Part shown: positions 36,900-48,639 of the stretch, one piece after another
Layout: every line of letters begins with the position of its first letter
How positions within the stretch are numbered: the first letter of the stretch is position 1
Assembly: GCA_947034885.2 (NCBI GenBank)
Contig: OX344750.2
Coordinates: 14,440,053 to 14,504,052 of the forward strand
DNA: 64,000 nucleotides
Source of the DNA: Thuidium tamariscinum
Taxonomy: Eukaryota > Streptophyta > Bryopsida > Hypnales > Thuidiaceae
Reading direction: 5' to 3'
The notes under the pieces: generated by a model
The model's input: only the letters and a program-made list of their open reading frames with translations
Databases searched by the model: none
Told to the model about the DNA's origin: nothing
Program-made: the position numbers and the translations under genes

Positions 36900-39041
36900 A
36901 TGTGATCAAAAAACAAGCATGAAGAATATCACCATTTTAACAAAATTTCCCATGCATTGAAGTTTGTTATTGAAGTTTGTTGTGGCTTAGACATTCAATA
37001 CATTTAAATGAGTTTAATCATTAACATTACTTTAAACCAATTCATTACCGACTTCGTCCATATTTCATAATTCCCTTAAATTTGAATGGACATGACAATT
37101 TGCAATGAAAAATGATGAATTGTGAAATAATTACGAGATTACAACAAAATCATCTTCAATTCATATAAATGTAAGTGAACCACTTTGTTTTTTTTGTTTC
37201 GTTTCCATCATTACAAAGACAAAAGCCATGTCACACTAAAGTAGTCTAAATAGAATGAAATACAATATTTTCATGTAAACATGAGCATTTTCTATTAAAA
37301 AAATTTGAAAATTTTATTTTGACTTGCTATAATCTTTTTAGAGGTGTTCAATGAACACTATTTGGACTAAAGATTGAAAAACTTTTGCTTTGAGTGATTA
37401 AGTGAGTGAGTGATTGAAATAAATCTATATATTCTCCAAAAGCTACTATATTTATTTATCTTCAAAAAAATTATGTCATGTGACGATATCTATATATTGA
37501 CTATATCTTCTCATAATATAACTATGGCTTACAATTATGGCTAGCAAGCTTTTGGAGATAGAGGCTTCTCAAAAAAATTGTATTTAATTGTCTATACAAA
37601 ATAATATGAATCTTGAGAATTTGGAAGCAATAATGAAAATCACAATGGCAAGTTTTGCAATTGATTCTATAAATTCATGGATAAAACAGTGTAGTGTGAA
37701 AATTAGTGACTTTTACAATAGATTTGTGTTGGTTGAATATTTTATCTAATAGATAGAGTGCAAATTTTATATATGAATTTTTATATTTCAGGTTTTAGCA
37801 TATCTTATAGGTATATTGGCGTATAATTGAAATTGAAATCTAAAGTTTGAAGTAAAGTCAAATGTATCTTTAAAAGAAACGTATTTCTTTTTGAAGTCAC
37901 CCTCCTTTTGCCTTCTTTTGTTGAAAGCTACATGCAACTAAAGGTATTATTATACCCGAAAATACACCTCCCCACACCAAAGCTCCAAACTTTATTGTGC
38001 GATTAGACATAGCTGGTAAGTTATACATGGTCTCTGCATGTATATAGTCATTGCTATACCTTTGATTTTTTGAAGCATGTACTTCATTTTGTTTGTAAAC
38101 ATGAATCTTCCGAATTTCTACAATAAATTGTCATTGAATAGTCATTTTCATTTCATATTCATAGCAAAACTATTTTTATAAAATGATTCTAAATTTTTTG
38201 ATTATAAATCATATCTAAATACACTAATGATAGTCTAATGATATACTAATGACACTAAAAACAAAGAGAATTATATATAACACAATAATTGAATACAATA
38301 ATTGAAGTTCACTAGCAATATATATTAAAATCAACAAATTAATTGCATCATATTATTATTTTTTTAAATATCGAATAGTTCAAAAAACTTGAAATAAATT
38401 AATTTACCACATTTGGATATTCCATAATTCCTTATTTTGGACACTATTTGTTGCCTTGCCAATAGTTTTAAATTATTTGCCATTGATTATTATTATTTTT
38501 TTTATAAAAAAATATATTATTTGATTTGGTCTTATATTCCCTAAACCTTCCTTAACATTTATGATAACATCACAAATAATGACATTTTGTTTAAAAAATG
38601 AATTTCATGTATGAAGCTAATTTTTTTTAAATTTAAATTTAAATTTATAAAAATAGTCATAAGAATCTCAAAAACCTAACCATCATTCATAAATCAATCC
38701 AATGATATGTACTTTTGTCTTTCTAAGAAATATATATAATCGAATTTTCTTATTATAACCTAACCGAATGATGGTTAATATTACCTTGACACTTCTTGAA
38801 TTTACTTAAAATTTAAAATTAAATTTAATATTTAATATATGAAAAAAATAATATTAAAGTCCAGAAATAAAACCTTATAAGAAAATAAAATTCAAAAGTC
38901 TTTATTTGAAAATAGTGTTTTGCATTAGAATATACATTCATTAAAAAAATAGTTTATTTTGGTAAATATTTCTCAAAATGTATTTAAATTAGCTAAGTTA
39001 AAATTTATAAAAATTGAAATTTGAGACAATAGATTATTTCT
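36900..39041. other. Gene-free AT-rich spacer
   Basis: This is AT-rich sequence with no frame or bounded element that I can support. Confidence 0.5.
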
Positions 39042-39045
39042 TTAA

Positions 39046-39650
39046 TCTCTAAAGGACCAAAGTATATTTTTTGGGCAACATAGCAAGTTTTGGTAGCTCA
39101 CTACAAATAGAATTTTCATACAATACATGCCCTTGGAGTAGCTTTAAGGCACAACAATTTTCTTAACTTATGACTACACATGTGGCTAGAAAACTATTTT
39201 ACTCTATGAAATTTTATTTGCTTGACAAGTAGTTTTAGAACTTAGAAAATTTCTTAATTTCTTTTTAATTTAAAAATATATATTTTCTTAAAATTTACAT
39301 ATACTTGAAAAACTTTTAATCAATCACTTTGATTAATGGGATGAAATTTATTTTGATTTTTAGTTTATAGGTAGTTATAGAATCTATTCAAAGATAAACT
39401 TTGGAGTTTCTAATTTAAACCTTGAAGGACCAAAGCTTTTTTTTTGCCAAAAAACACTCAAAATTGCCATTTCTATTGCTAAGAGTAAAAAAAATTTGAA
39501 AATTATTATTTTTGGACATCTAAGATTCTAAATGTAGGATCTTATATTTAATTTGTATGGGAGTATGTGAAATATCTTTCAACAATTTTGACTACATAGA
39601 TTGCAAGATATCTCCAATTAAAATGAGAAGAACAAGTTTTTTCCACATTG
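39046..39650. mobile_element. Partial TTAA-family copies, two pieces
   Basis: TCTCTAAAGGACC follows TTAA (39,042-39,045). The next roughly 365 bases follow the left half of copy 1, including GGGCAACATAG and GGAGTAGCTTTAAGG. From about 39,412 a second terminus-like AAACCTTGAAGGACC begins, followed by sequence like the other half of the family (CATTTCTATTGCTA, then ACTACATAGATTGCAAGATAT). This could be one rearranged copy or two adjoining ones. Confidence 0.5.
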
Positions 39651-42107
39651 CGAGATTAGATTGTTTGGATTTGAACCTTTTTAACCTGAATTTTTTGCAC
39701 TAAAAAGTTTTGAACCCTAAATCTTCATGGTGAAAAATTTACTTAAAAGTTTATTAAAAAAAAACTAAAAAAAACTATCTTCTCATTCTTAAAAAAATTG
39801 TCAAGTATAAGTACCTAGGTACAAGATAGAAGGAAAGTCTAAATTATTAATATCTTTAAGATGGAATTAAAATGCACTAATTTCAAAAGGTGGGATTATT
39901 CCAGAAAACAAACAAAGTCATGTAGAGCTTTTATTAATGAAAAATTGTAAAAATGCAAGATGTTTTACCAAAAAATAACTTAGATTGTCTAAAAAATAAG
40001 ATTGTCTCTAATTTTCACATAACTTATCCATATGAAGTGAATTAAAGATTTCTATTTAGACAACAATATAATCTATGAAAAAAAAATTCTTAATTTTTTA
40101 GTTTTTTTAGTAAATAATCTTTTCAAAAATCAAAATTTTGAAATTTATATTTGGTTGCCTAATCTCCCTCATTTGAGCTTATTTGGGCACAATTTTTATT
40201 CTCTAGAACTCGGTGGGAAAAAAAATTATTATTCTACAAATCTAATCAATTTTTTTTAAATTATAAATTAAATCATGAAAAAAATTGAGCTTGTAGATAT
40301 CTACTTAAAATTCAATATGTCTTTTAAAGAAATAATGGTTTTTTAGAAGTTAATTTTATTTTCAATATTTTTGAAAGAAATATTAAAAAATAATAGATGA
40401 AAATTTTTAATTTATTCCCTATGTCCTATTAAAAAATTTTGGTTGGTGTTAATATTCTATTCTAAAATAATCTTTGTATTAGCCTTAATACCTTGTTTTA
40501 AAATGAACTTCTCATTGCACTTGTCAGTGACATTGCAAATTAGTCAGATTTTGTTTTCAATTGCTATCTAAGAACAACAAAACAACTCTAAACAATAGTT
40601 TTCTCTTCATCTATGTAATCATCAATGATAATTGCTTAGTAAACAAGATGCTCCATAACTTTTTCTTTTTTTTCTTTTTTTTGAAACACATGGACAATTC
40701 CAATGAATGCTTCATAACTTTAACATCACTAATCCAAATGGAGTGAAGAAAAACTTTCAATGTAGACAAAAATATAATCTATGATTAACAAATTAACAAG
40801 ACGTGTAGGACCTCAAGAATCACCTACTAAATCACATATTGAAAAAATTTAGATCTATTATAAAGAGTGAATTTTAATATTATCAATAGTCTTTATTTCT
40901 TTGACATCAAAAATAACTATTTACTTATGTATCTTGTTGCCTAAAATACCTTGAACAATAGCCCTTTAGTATAGATGTCTATTTGAATATCTTTGGTATG
41001 GTTTTTTGTAGACCATATTGTACAACATTCTCCATCTTTGCAACAATAGCTTGAAGTTTTTTTAGTTTTAGCAAAAGATGCCATATAAGTATTCCAATGT
41101 ATTAAAAAGTGTGGAGATGAGAAAGATTTTTTCATGGTATCTATGTCTTATTCACTAGGGTTTGTAGGTGGTGAATGCAATCAAGCATTTTGAATTTCAT
41201 TCATTCAATACATCACAAGCAAAATGATCATAAAGTCAATCAAAATCTTAGGCAATCTAGATCTAGGAGTAAACATCCTCATGAAATATAAAGGAAACTC
41301 CCTCAAAAAGCACTACTCTTTTACATCTTTAAGCGCTTGTTTCTTTGCTTTGGTGTAGTATACTTGTCATAAAAAAAGAGCTTGATTCCCTAGATTGTGA
41401 GATTCTAGGAACTTCAACTTTCTGATTCAAGGACCTTGATAATCAACTTTGTTTCTCACTTTCAATTGATGCAAAATTGCATCTAAAGCTACAAAGGCTA
41501 GAAATATCCAAAATACAAGGCAATCTAAGATCTAAGTCCTATCTTGGAGTGGCCATTGTAGGATATTGTTTTGTTTACCAATAAACTATAAGTATTGTAA
41601 CTATGAAGATATAGAATTGAGTAGTGAGAGTAAATAAGTCAATCCTCTCATAGCCTCATTGTTATATCTAGTATTTTCTTTTCCTCCGTGTAAAGTTTAG
41701 ATATAAATAAAAAATGTGCAAGCTATAAATAATCTCCTTCAAAAACAATATTATATACCTACATCAACAGAACTTGTTTAAGTAACATGTATATGGAGAT
41801 TATTCTTAAGAATTGAATAATCTTGTTTGTAAACCCAAGAGGGTCACTAATATATATAGTAATCACATGTATTAAGAGGGTATTTAACTAGGGGCTATCA
41901 CATATATGAAATACTTAAAGTATATACTAGAATACTCAAAGTGTATTCTAAAATACTCAATAAGGTCCATAAATAAATTAATCCTTCTAAAAATTCTTAC
42001 CTCTTGATAGTTAAATGGTAGCTTGTTACTTCAATTTTTTAGGAATTTATTATCAAGGTAAAAACATCCAAAAATGTTGATGTACCCATTCTTGACAAGT
42101 AGATACA
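39651..42107. other. Gene-free AT-rich spacer
   Basis: No gene is supported. Short frames at 40,561-40,746 and 40,941-41,135 lack any recognisable domain. Confidence 0.45.
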
Positions 42108-44760
42108 CACTACTCGAAAATTTGAGTCCAAATCAACAAAAAATCAGCAAAAAAGTGTTGATTTGGTCTAACACTTCTACATTGATTTAGTGTAGTTGAC
42201 TTGGATAGTATGTAGCAAAAACTTGTTAAATTTTTTGTTAAATTTTTTGTTGATTTGGTCATGTGGTGAAATAATTTAAATTTTTTTAAAATTAAATAAA
42301 CCAATCCACATTTGCCACATGGCAGTTCATGTGGCACCAAAATGATACGCATCATTCATACAAGTCCAACGCCTAGGTCAATATCCACATGGCGGTCAAC
42401 ATTGACTACCACCTCAATGGAGTCTTAGCATGGAAGTTTGAACCTTGACCTCTTGGTTGGGGGGGAAGAGTTCCAACCACCAAGCCACCTCCAAGTACTT
42501 ATGAACACACACCAAGTAACTTAGTATATAAATCTTCTCTTTAAACCCGTCAATGTTTATATTTTGTAAGATTTTCTAGCTTTAGAGCTCATTTAGGCAT
42601 AGTAAATTCAAGTTTTTATAAAAAAATTGAAATAATTAAAGTTGGAGGTTGGAATTAAGTTTCACCTCCAAAACTCTGTTTGTCATTTGGAGCTTTTAAT
42701 ATAAATTTATTGCCAAAATTCAGAGACAGTGCTTTGAAAAAAATTGACATTTTCTAACATTGTCTTTGAATTTTGGACATAACTTTCTATTGAAAGCTCA
42801 AAATGAAAATCGGATTTTTAAAGGTGAAACTTAACTTCAACCTACAACTTTCATTAGTTCAAAGTTTTAAAATAAAAGTTCATTTTCTATGCCTAAATCA
42901 GCTTCAAAGTCAGATGAACTTACAAAATCCGAGTTGTAAATGTTTGATTCAATTAATAAATTCCATTTATAAAAAACTCAAACCATATTGATTTAAACAT
43001 ATCTCTAATTTAAAACAAATTCAAATTTGAAAACTCTTATAATTCAAAATTAACTAAAAAATGTAACTTTTTTTCTTAAATTGGACATTGTTTTTTCAAG
43101 TCCACAAAAACATCCTATTAGGTTATAGAAAAATCAACTATGAAGAAGTCAAAGTGAAGTTTTAAGTCAATAAGTTTTGTAAAATGTAAATTTTGTTAAA
43201 TGTAAGATTATAGAAATTTCTTTTAACCCCTAAAGCCGTAGGTTGCATTTTTTGGCAATGTAACGATTTCGGGTAGCTCACTACAAAAGTACAAATGGAG
43301 TTTGTTTGTTTGTTTTGAAATTTTCACACAACATGTGTCCAAAGAGTAGCTTCAAGGCCCAACAATTTTCATAACTTTCGATTACATATTTAAGAAGTTA
43401 TAGCATAATATATTGTTTTGTTTAAACGTCGGGTAGCCCGGGTAGCAAAAGAACTTCTTAAATTTTTTTCTCTTAAAAGTGAAATTTCAAATTGATTCTT
43501 TAGGTTTATAGACACATGGTAAGTCTTGAATCATTCCATTTGGATTAAGGAGTCAAAAGTTATGAGGAATTTTAGTTTGCGGGTAGCCCGGCGAGTAGGT
43601 ATGATTTTCAAAGACTCCATACCTACCTACAAACTAAAATTCCTCATAACTTTTGACTCCTTAATCCAAATGGAATGATTCAAGACTTACCATGTGTGTA
43701 TAAATCTAAAGAATCAATTTGAAATTTCACTTTAAAAAAAAAAAAAATTTAAGAAGTTCTTTTGCTACCCCGGCTACCTGACGTTCAAACAAAACAACAT
43801 ATCATGCCATAACTTCTTAAACATGTAATTGAAAGTTATGAAAATCGTTGGGCCTTGAAGCTACTCCTTGGACACATGTTGTGTGAAAATTTCAAAGAAA
43901 AAATAAATTAAAACTCCATTGTAGTGAGCTGCTTGAAATCACTATGTTGCCAAAAAAATGCAGCTCAAGGCTTTAGGGGTTAATTAAACACATTTTGACA
44001 TAGTAAGAACATAATTTTCTTTAAATATACAAAGTATAGTACAATTTTTTAGAATAATTGTACGAATTAGTTTTTCTTAAACTTAAAGATTTTGAAATCA
44101 ATGTCTCTAAACTTTAGTAAACTTTGGAAGCAATTTCAACGTAATAAAACATCTTTTTTAGAAAAACTTCAAACTAGAAAAAGTTGAGAAATTAAATTAA
44201 ATTAAATCTCCTTGAATCCGTTTGTAATTTTGAAATTTCAATAAAAAATTATAGACAAAATTTAGAGAGTGGTACCAAGTAATAATTTTTTTGAGATTTT
44301 CAAACACTCTTTGAATTTTGTCCATAACTTTTGATTGAAGACATGAAATCATAAAAAATTTGGAGGTGAAAGTTTGTTTGATTTCACAACTTTTCATAGT
44401 TAGAAGTTTTTCCAAAAAAATATTTTACCATGCTTAAATTGCCTCCAAAGTTTGTTGAATTAACAAAACACTAAATTGTGAGGGATTAGTTTTATAAAAA
44501 AAAGTCCATGATACAAAGAATTCAAACTATGGTTATTTAATTATTGTATAAATAAAAGAAACTTACTTAAGAAAAACTTAAGTCATAATCAACAAACATT
44601 TGTTAATTTTTTTTGTTGATTTAAGCATTGTACTATCCAAATCAACAATTTTTTTGGACACTATACTATCCAAATCAACATAAACTTGTAAAAATGGTCG
44701 ATACAATATCCAATTCAACAAATTTTTTTTTTTTGACTTGGACATCATTTTCTAGTAGTG
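42108..44760. mobile_element. Non-autonomous CACTA element C (2.65 kb)
   Basis: The left end is CACTACTCGAAAAT and the right end, reversed, CACTACTAGAAAAT. Next to them are subterminal motifs: (T)CCAAATCAAC and its reverse GTTGATTTGG recur at 42,127-42,260 and 44,590-44,745. The 3-bp flanks (ACA, ATG) do not match. Inside are a diverged inverted pair (about 42,560-42,720 against 42,740-42,920), related sequence at 44,200-44,460, and a complete TTAA hairpin element (43,227-43,979). No transposase frame is seen. Confidence 0.75.
43227..43979. mobile_element. TTAA-flanked hairpin element (753 bp)
   Basis: It is bounded by TTAA (43,223-43,226 and 43,980-43,983). Termini are CCCCTAAAGCCG and its near reverse GCTTTAGGGG. 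The left arm, 43,227-43,603, and right arm, 43,618-43,979, are inverted copies at high identity with a 14-base loop. The left arm carries GGGTAGCCCG at about 43,434 and 43,581. It is almost the same length as the hairpin at 8,111, so this is a defined subfamily. It is nested in CACTA element C. Confidence 0.88.
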
Positions 44761-44763
44761 ATG

Positions 44764-46423
44764 TCTACTAAAATTAAATTGTTCCCATATTTAATTGCCA
44801 TTGTTTAATTATTGATCCTTTTGATTTTGGTTTCATAATCAAGCTATATTCTGATTTCAATAGCTTGAAGAGCTTTCACTTTGAAAATTCATAGTAGTTA
44901 TACATCTTATTCCAAAACTCTATTTTTGTTTAAAAATTCATGATTATCAATTGCTTATACTACCTAAATTTTTTTTTGATAAAGGTGCTTCTAAGAACAA
45001 AGTTGAACTACTTATTTTGACTTTATTTTGAGTGTATTTTATCACCTTTATCATATGTAGAGGTCCAACTTGGCTCCCAAGCATCAAAGTTGAGTTTCCA
45101 AATTAGATTCTTAGGGATTCATATCATGTCATACCACTCATAAGATGACAAGTGGCATTATCTTTTTCACAAAAATGACTAAATTATTTTTGAATTTGCC
45201 CTTAATTATGTTAATTCCTAAAAACCCAAATTTTCCCCCAAGATTCTTTACCGACTTTTTTGAGAGGCTTCAAATTCAAGCTAAACTTTTAATTCCTAGC
45301 CTTAGCTAGGTCTATGGCCTTTGCAATTGTCGGCAATGCAACAATGTGGCATGCTTGGTGAAGAACTAAAGCCCTCAATTCATAAATCACATTCATATCA
45401 TGTCACACAATCAACTATTCCAATTGCTTTGAATAGGCTTGTAAGAATTGCAATGTAACAAACCCTTATTACGAATTAGAAATTGTTGGACAATGAATCC
45501 CTTGAACAAAATGAAAGAATTTGTTGAAGCTATGTAATTTCAGGCCAAGAGAATGCCAAATTCCAACTCTATGTAGGTCCAATGCAAGAGTTGGAGGATC
45601 ATTATAGAATTGAAGCTTTATAAAGCAATAGACACAATATGGTTCATTGGACAATATGCACTAGGCATCCATGTCATATTGAGTGAACCCTTTCAATAAA
45701 TTGAAGAATTTAGTACTCAAAGAATTAGATGGGATGAAAATCCTAGGTGTAATATAGTAAAAGGAATTCAATTAATTTTCATTGATGGACTACTCTTTTA
45801 TTTATCATATTGTACCAATCTTACAAAAGTGCTTGAAGGAATTGATGAAGGATTGACATGTTGAATTATGAATTTTGATGAAGAAAATGTAATTAGGTTT
45901 TACTTTGATGAATCAAAAGTAGAGGGATTTGAATGACTTGCTTGACATGTTTCTAGTTGTGGTGATTTGTAGGGGATGAAGCCTACCTTTTCATATGAAT
46001 GCTACTTTGATAATTGGAATTTAGACTAAGAATCACAATTCCTTGTCAAGGTTAAGGCTTTGAACTCTATTAGGCATAAAGTACCACATTGGGCTTCATA
46101 AAATTTCAGCACTCTTCCAATTCCAAATCCCATGTATAGATTTACAACCTTACTTAGTAATTATACAACAATTGGAGAGTCAAAGCCTACTCAAATGGCT
46201 GAACTTTGCAATATGAATGGGTTCCCCAACCTACCTTATTGATGAAGATTGAACAGATGTACAAGTCGTTCTCAGCAAAAGAAGGTTAAAGAGAAAGAAC
46301 AAGAAAAGGGATTCAAAAGCAAAATTTGGTGCAAACAATATAAGCTGAAATGTTTGGTGCTGAAAAAGTTTAATTCAATGTTTCTTTTGTTTCTTTTCAA
46401 CCCAAACAAACTTCATTATACTC
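44764..46423. other. Gene-free spacer
   Basis: This is slightly less AT-rich than average with no open frame over about 60 codons and no recognisable protein. It may be a very old decayed coding region (45.2-46.3 kb), but I cannot name one. Confidence 0.4.
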
Positions 46424-46427
46424 TTAA

Positions 46428-47395
46428 CCCCTGAACGTCACAGCGGACGTTTTTCATACCCTCTTGAAATGCTGTAACTTCAAAGTGTTGTAACTTTTGC
46501 AATCAAGGTTCAAATTTGATAAAAATTGTTGGAAAAGTTGCGCCTTGTCTTCTAGCTTGTGTGGTAAAATTTTCAGATCAATCCACAACATAATGAGTTC
46601 TTAGCAGCCAATCAAAGTTTGCAGGTTCTAATTGAGTTCACAAACTGCATTTTAGGGCTGCAACTTCAGGGGCTTGTATCTCTTTCATCCAATGTCCAAA
46701 TTCAATAAAATTTGTTGGGTTTTCTTCCCCTTGAAGTTTAGTTATTGTGGTAAAAATTTAATGTCAATCCAAGTTGTTTTGAATTTTTGGGAGCAATTCG
46801 AAGTTCAAATCCCTACCTTTTTTGGAGAACAATAAACTTCGGCGACTTGTATCTTCTTCATACAAAGTCCATTTTCAATCATTTATGTTGGAAAAGTTGC
46901 ACATAATAGTCTAGTTTGTGTGGCTAAAATTTTATGTCAATCAAAGAAGTTATGAGTGACTGAGAAGCATTCTAGTAGAAGGAGTTTGAACCATAGATGT
47001 GTTTTTTGCAGTTTTTCTTGATCTTTTCAAGGTATTTCAAAGCCAATTTGTAACCACAATGAGTCAATTTTAATGAATTTTTTTTATCAATGTGTTTGTT
47101 TACTAATTTTGAATCATTCTATAGTATAATGTTTTTTCATTTGAGTAGGTTTAGAAATCAAATTTCACCTCCAAATGTGTTTTTATGAAAATTTCAGCAT
47201 TCATTTTTAGCACTAAAACATTATAATCTTTAAATCTATGCGGTCAAATGACTCCAAATTTGATACACATCATCTACAACATGTTTACTAAAAGATTGTA
47301 TGGTTAAGATCTTAATAACTAAGTGATATTTTGATCTATGACTCTTCAAATGGAATGACGCTTTAGAACCTATTTGGATTTCAATCCTTTAGGGG
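46428..47395. mobile_element. TTAA-flanked MITE with internal tandem units (968 bp)
   Basis: Left end CCCCTGAACG follows TTAA (46,424-46,427); right end CCTTTAGGGG precedes TTAA (47,396-47,399). The first 570 bases contain three diverged tandem units (about 46,480-46,640, 46,660-46,815 and 46,850-46,995). Each has (T)TGT(T)GGAAAAGTTG or a variant, then TTGTGTGG(T/C)(A/T)AAAATTT and a TCAATCCA/TCAATCAA block. Confidence 0.78.
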
Positions 47396-47399
47396 TTAA

Positions 47400-48639
47400 A
47401 GGGGGCACAACTTTTACTCCCAAACAACAATTGAAATAAAAATAGTATTTTCCCAAAGCTAATATGTTTTTCTATCTTCAAAAAGACTTTCAAAAAAATC
47501 ATGTCAAAAATCAAGAACATAAGAACTCACCTTAACTTCCCCTGAGCTCAGCTCAAGGAAACTATCGTCCTTTAAGGGTAAAGTAATTAGAGGTCAAAAT
47601 CTATAATTCACCAATGGAATTGGTCCATGTGTTTTATAAAAAAAAATCTATAATTCGTCAGTTCCTAAAGTATGGAATTCCATGCATTGCCTGTAGCTTT
47701 GAGTGGTGAAGTAATTTTCATTGCAGCAAAACATCAGTGACGATATCTCGAGGATTGAAGCACCCAAAAATGCAAGCGCTCCCCACTGGAGCTATTTGCT
47801 ATGAATTTCCCAAGTTTGAGGTCTAGCAGCACTTGAGTTTAAATGCCAGTAGCAAAGAAAAATAGTGAAATTCAGACTTTGTGGATTCCACCCAGACCAA
47901 AGTACCAAACGTTTCCAAATGCTGAATGGGATGTCTACATTACATTACATTACAGTCTGGGAGAGGACAGTCAGACACCATCGTGTTCAGTGTTAAAATG
48001 TTTCTACTCTCTCCCACTTGAGTAATGCATTGAGTATTGCATTGCCGCTCGTTTCACCTTGCTTCACTGAGCACTGGCTAAACCCTTTGTTAGTCTTCTT
48101 AATCACCATTCAATCAAATTCAAAAATTAGTAAACTAGGTAATAAACACGATCTATAAGTCTTCCGAACTAAACCCTCACCATTAACCCCATTCAAATTC
48201 AAAGACTAGTAAATTAGGTCATACACACGATCGGAATCAAACAAGAATGTGTCGACAGATAGCTCCCAAGCTCTTCAGGTAACAAAGGACCACGGAAACC
48301 GAGAGAGGAAGAGAAGGATGAGAAGAACAAGAAGAAGCTCTCGCTTCGACGACCAACCCTAAACAAACAGGTCACACCGAGGTCCCGATTGACGTGCTAA
48401 GCACGCGCAGTCTCCGATCCAAAACCTCCACAACAATCGTGAAAACTCAAGCGTTGCTTTTTCACTCACCTGTTCAGTGTTCACCTCTACCTCCAGGGAC
48501 GGTTACCAGCATCCCGACGTGTAACCGCGCTCACACAAACCCGAGACAAAGCACTCACGCACGCAAGCAAGTGGAAATTGAAATCCGAAGAAACAGAGCA
48601 AGAATCAACGACGTACGAAGTGTAAGAATTAAGAGCCAG
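47400..48639 (+). promoter_or_regulatory. Upstream and 5' leader region of the RNA-binding gene
   Basis: Base composition shifts from AT-rich to GC-rich at about 48,280. The purine-rich block (GAGAGAGGAAGAGAAGGATG, about 48,300) is typical of a plant 5' leader. The frame of the coding exon stays open upstream to at least 48,394 but contains no ATG before 48,640. I could not place a TATA box confidently. Confidence 0.4.

Noticed and set aside
48394..48639. An 82-residue N-terminal extension of the RNA-binding protein
   Set aside because: The frame is open but the first codon is GTG and there is no ATG before 48,640. It is treated as 5' leader.
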